From positions 4,200,436 through 4,264,435 of the forward strand of contig NZ_CP041352.1 in the NCBI RefSeq assembly GCF_009746125.1: DNA of 64,000 bases. The letters are read 5' to 3'. The stretch comes from Casimicrobium huifangae. Lineage in GTDB: Bacteria; Pseudomonadota; Gammaproteobacteria; Burkholderiales; Casimicrobiaceae. A program made the position numbers and the translations under genes. A model generated the notes under the pieces. The model worked only from the letters and a program-made list of their open reading frames with translations. It did no database searches and was not told the origin of the DNA. Numbering within the stretch: position 1 is the stretch's first letter; the number at the start of each line of letters is the position of its first letter. This document shows, in pieces, positions 63,064-64,000 of the stretch.

Positions 63064-64000
<937 letters not shown>

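Overview
The window is about 64 kb of GC-rich bacterial chromosome, apparently from a betaproteobacterium (Burkholderiales-like). The evidence is the partial 16S rRNA, a pilG-pilH-pilI-pilJ-chpA twitching cluster, a dusB-fis-purH-purD-hemF operon, rpoZ-spoT, and polyhydroxybutyrate-type enzymes. I do not name a genus.

Layout. 1-8.4 kb: single metabolic or repair genes (Ada/AlkA-like fragment, DJ-1/PfpI protein, class 3 lipase, cca, alpha/beta hydrolase, EamA transporter, guanine deaminase, PHB-depolymerase-like esterase). 8.39-13.67 kb: an accessory block that looks like an integron cassette array without an integrase (a CALIN). It has two convincing attC sites, two degenerate ones, and cassette genes whose stop codons lie in or next to the attC sites. 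Its ends fall between two convergent host genes, as expected for insertion at a secondary, non-attI site. One cassette carries two overlapping genes, a DUF5343 protein and a Swt1-type HEPN protein with an intact Rx4H motif. The DUF5343 gene is split by about 2.27 kb of foreign DNA holding a GlxA-type regulator and a small monooxygenase; removing that DNA with one copy of a GGAG repeat restores an uninterrupted 212-codon frame.

13.7-28.7 kb: DUF1232 protein, giant DUF748/AsmA-like protein, branched-chain-type binding protein, then the minus-strand operon dusB-fis-purH-purD-hemF-nudix-purU, a PIN-domain protein, 3-hydroxybutyrate dehydrogenase and photolyase. 28.8-32.6 kb: plus-strand yqgE-ruvX-pyrR-pyrB-pyrC-like operon; the dihydroorotase-like protein lacks the first metal-binding His and is probably a structural ATCase partner. 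32.6-41.0 kb: urate degradation locus (M20 peptidase, allC, puuE; divergently hyi, NCS2 permease, uraD, uraH, puuD), taking urate to ureidoglycine and glyoxylate. 41.2-41.5 kb: RNase P RNA. 41.6-51.4 kb: Pil-Chp chemosensory system controlling type IV pili. 51.6-59.1 kb: ilvA, dnaQ, a PP2C phosphatase/Ser-Thr kinase pair, rpoZ, a SpoT whose synthetase domain has lost its motifs, and grxD. 59.2-64.0 kb: a minus-strand rRNA operon in the order 16S-tRNAAla-tRNAIle-23S-5S, with the two tRNAs reversed from the common order.

Several intergenic repeats (REP-like hairpins and a 65-bp dispersed repeat present twice) lie between core genes. No CRISPR array, transposase or prophage gene was seen.
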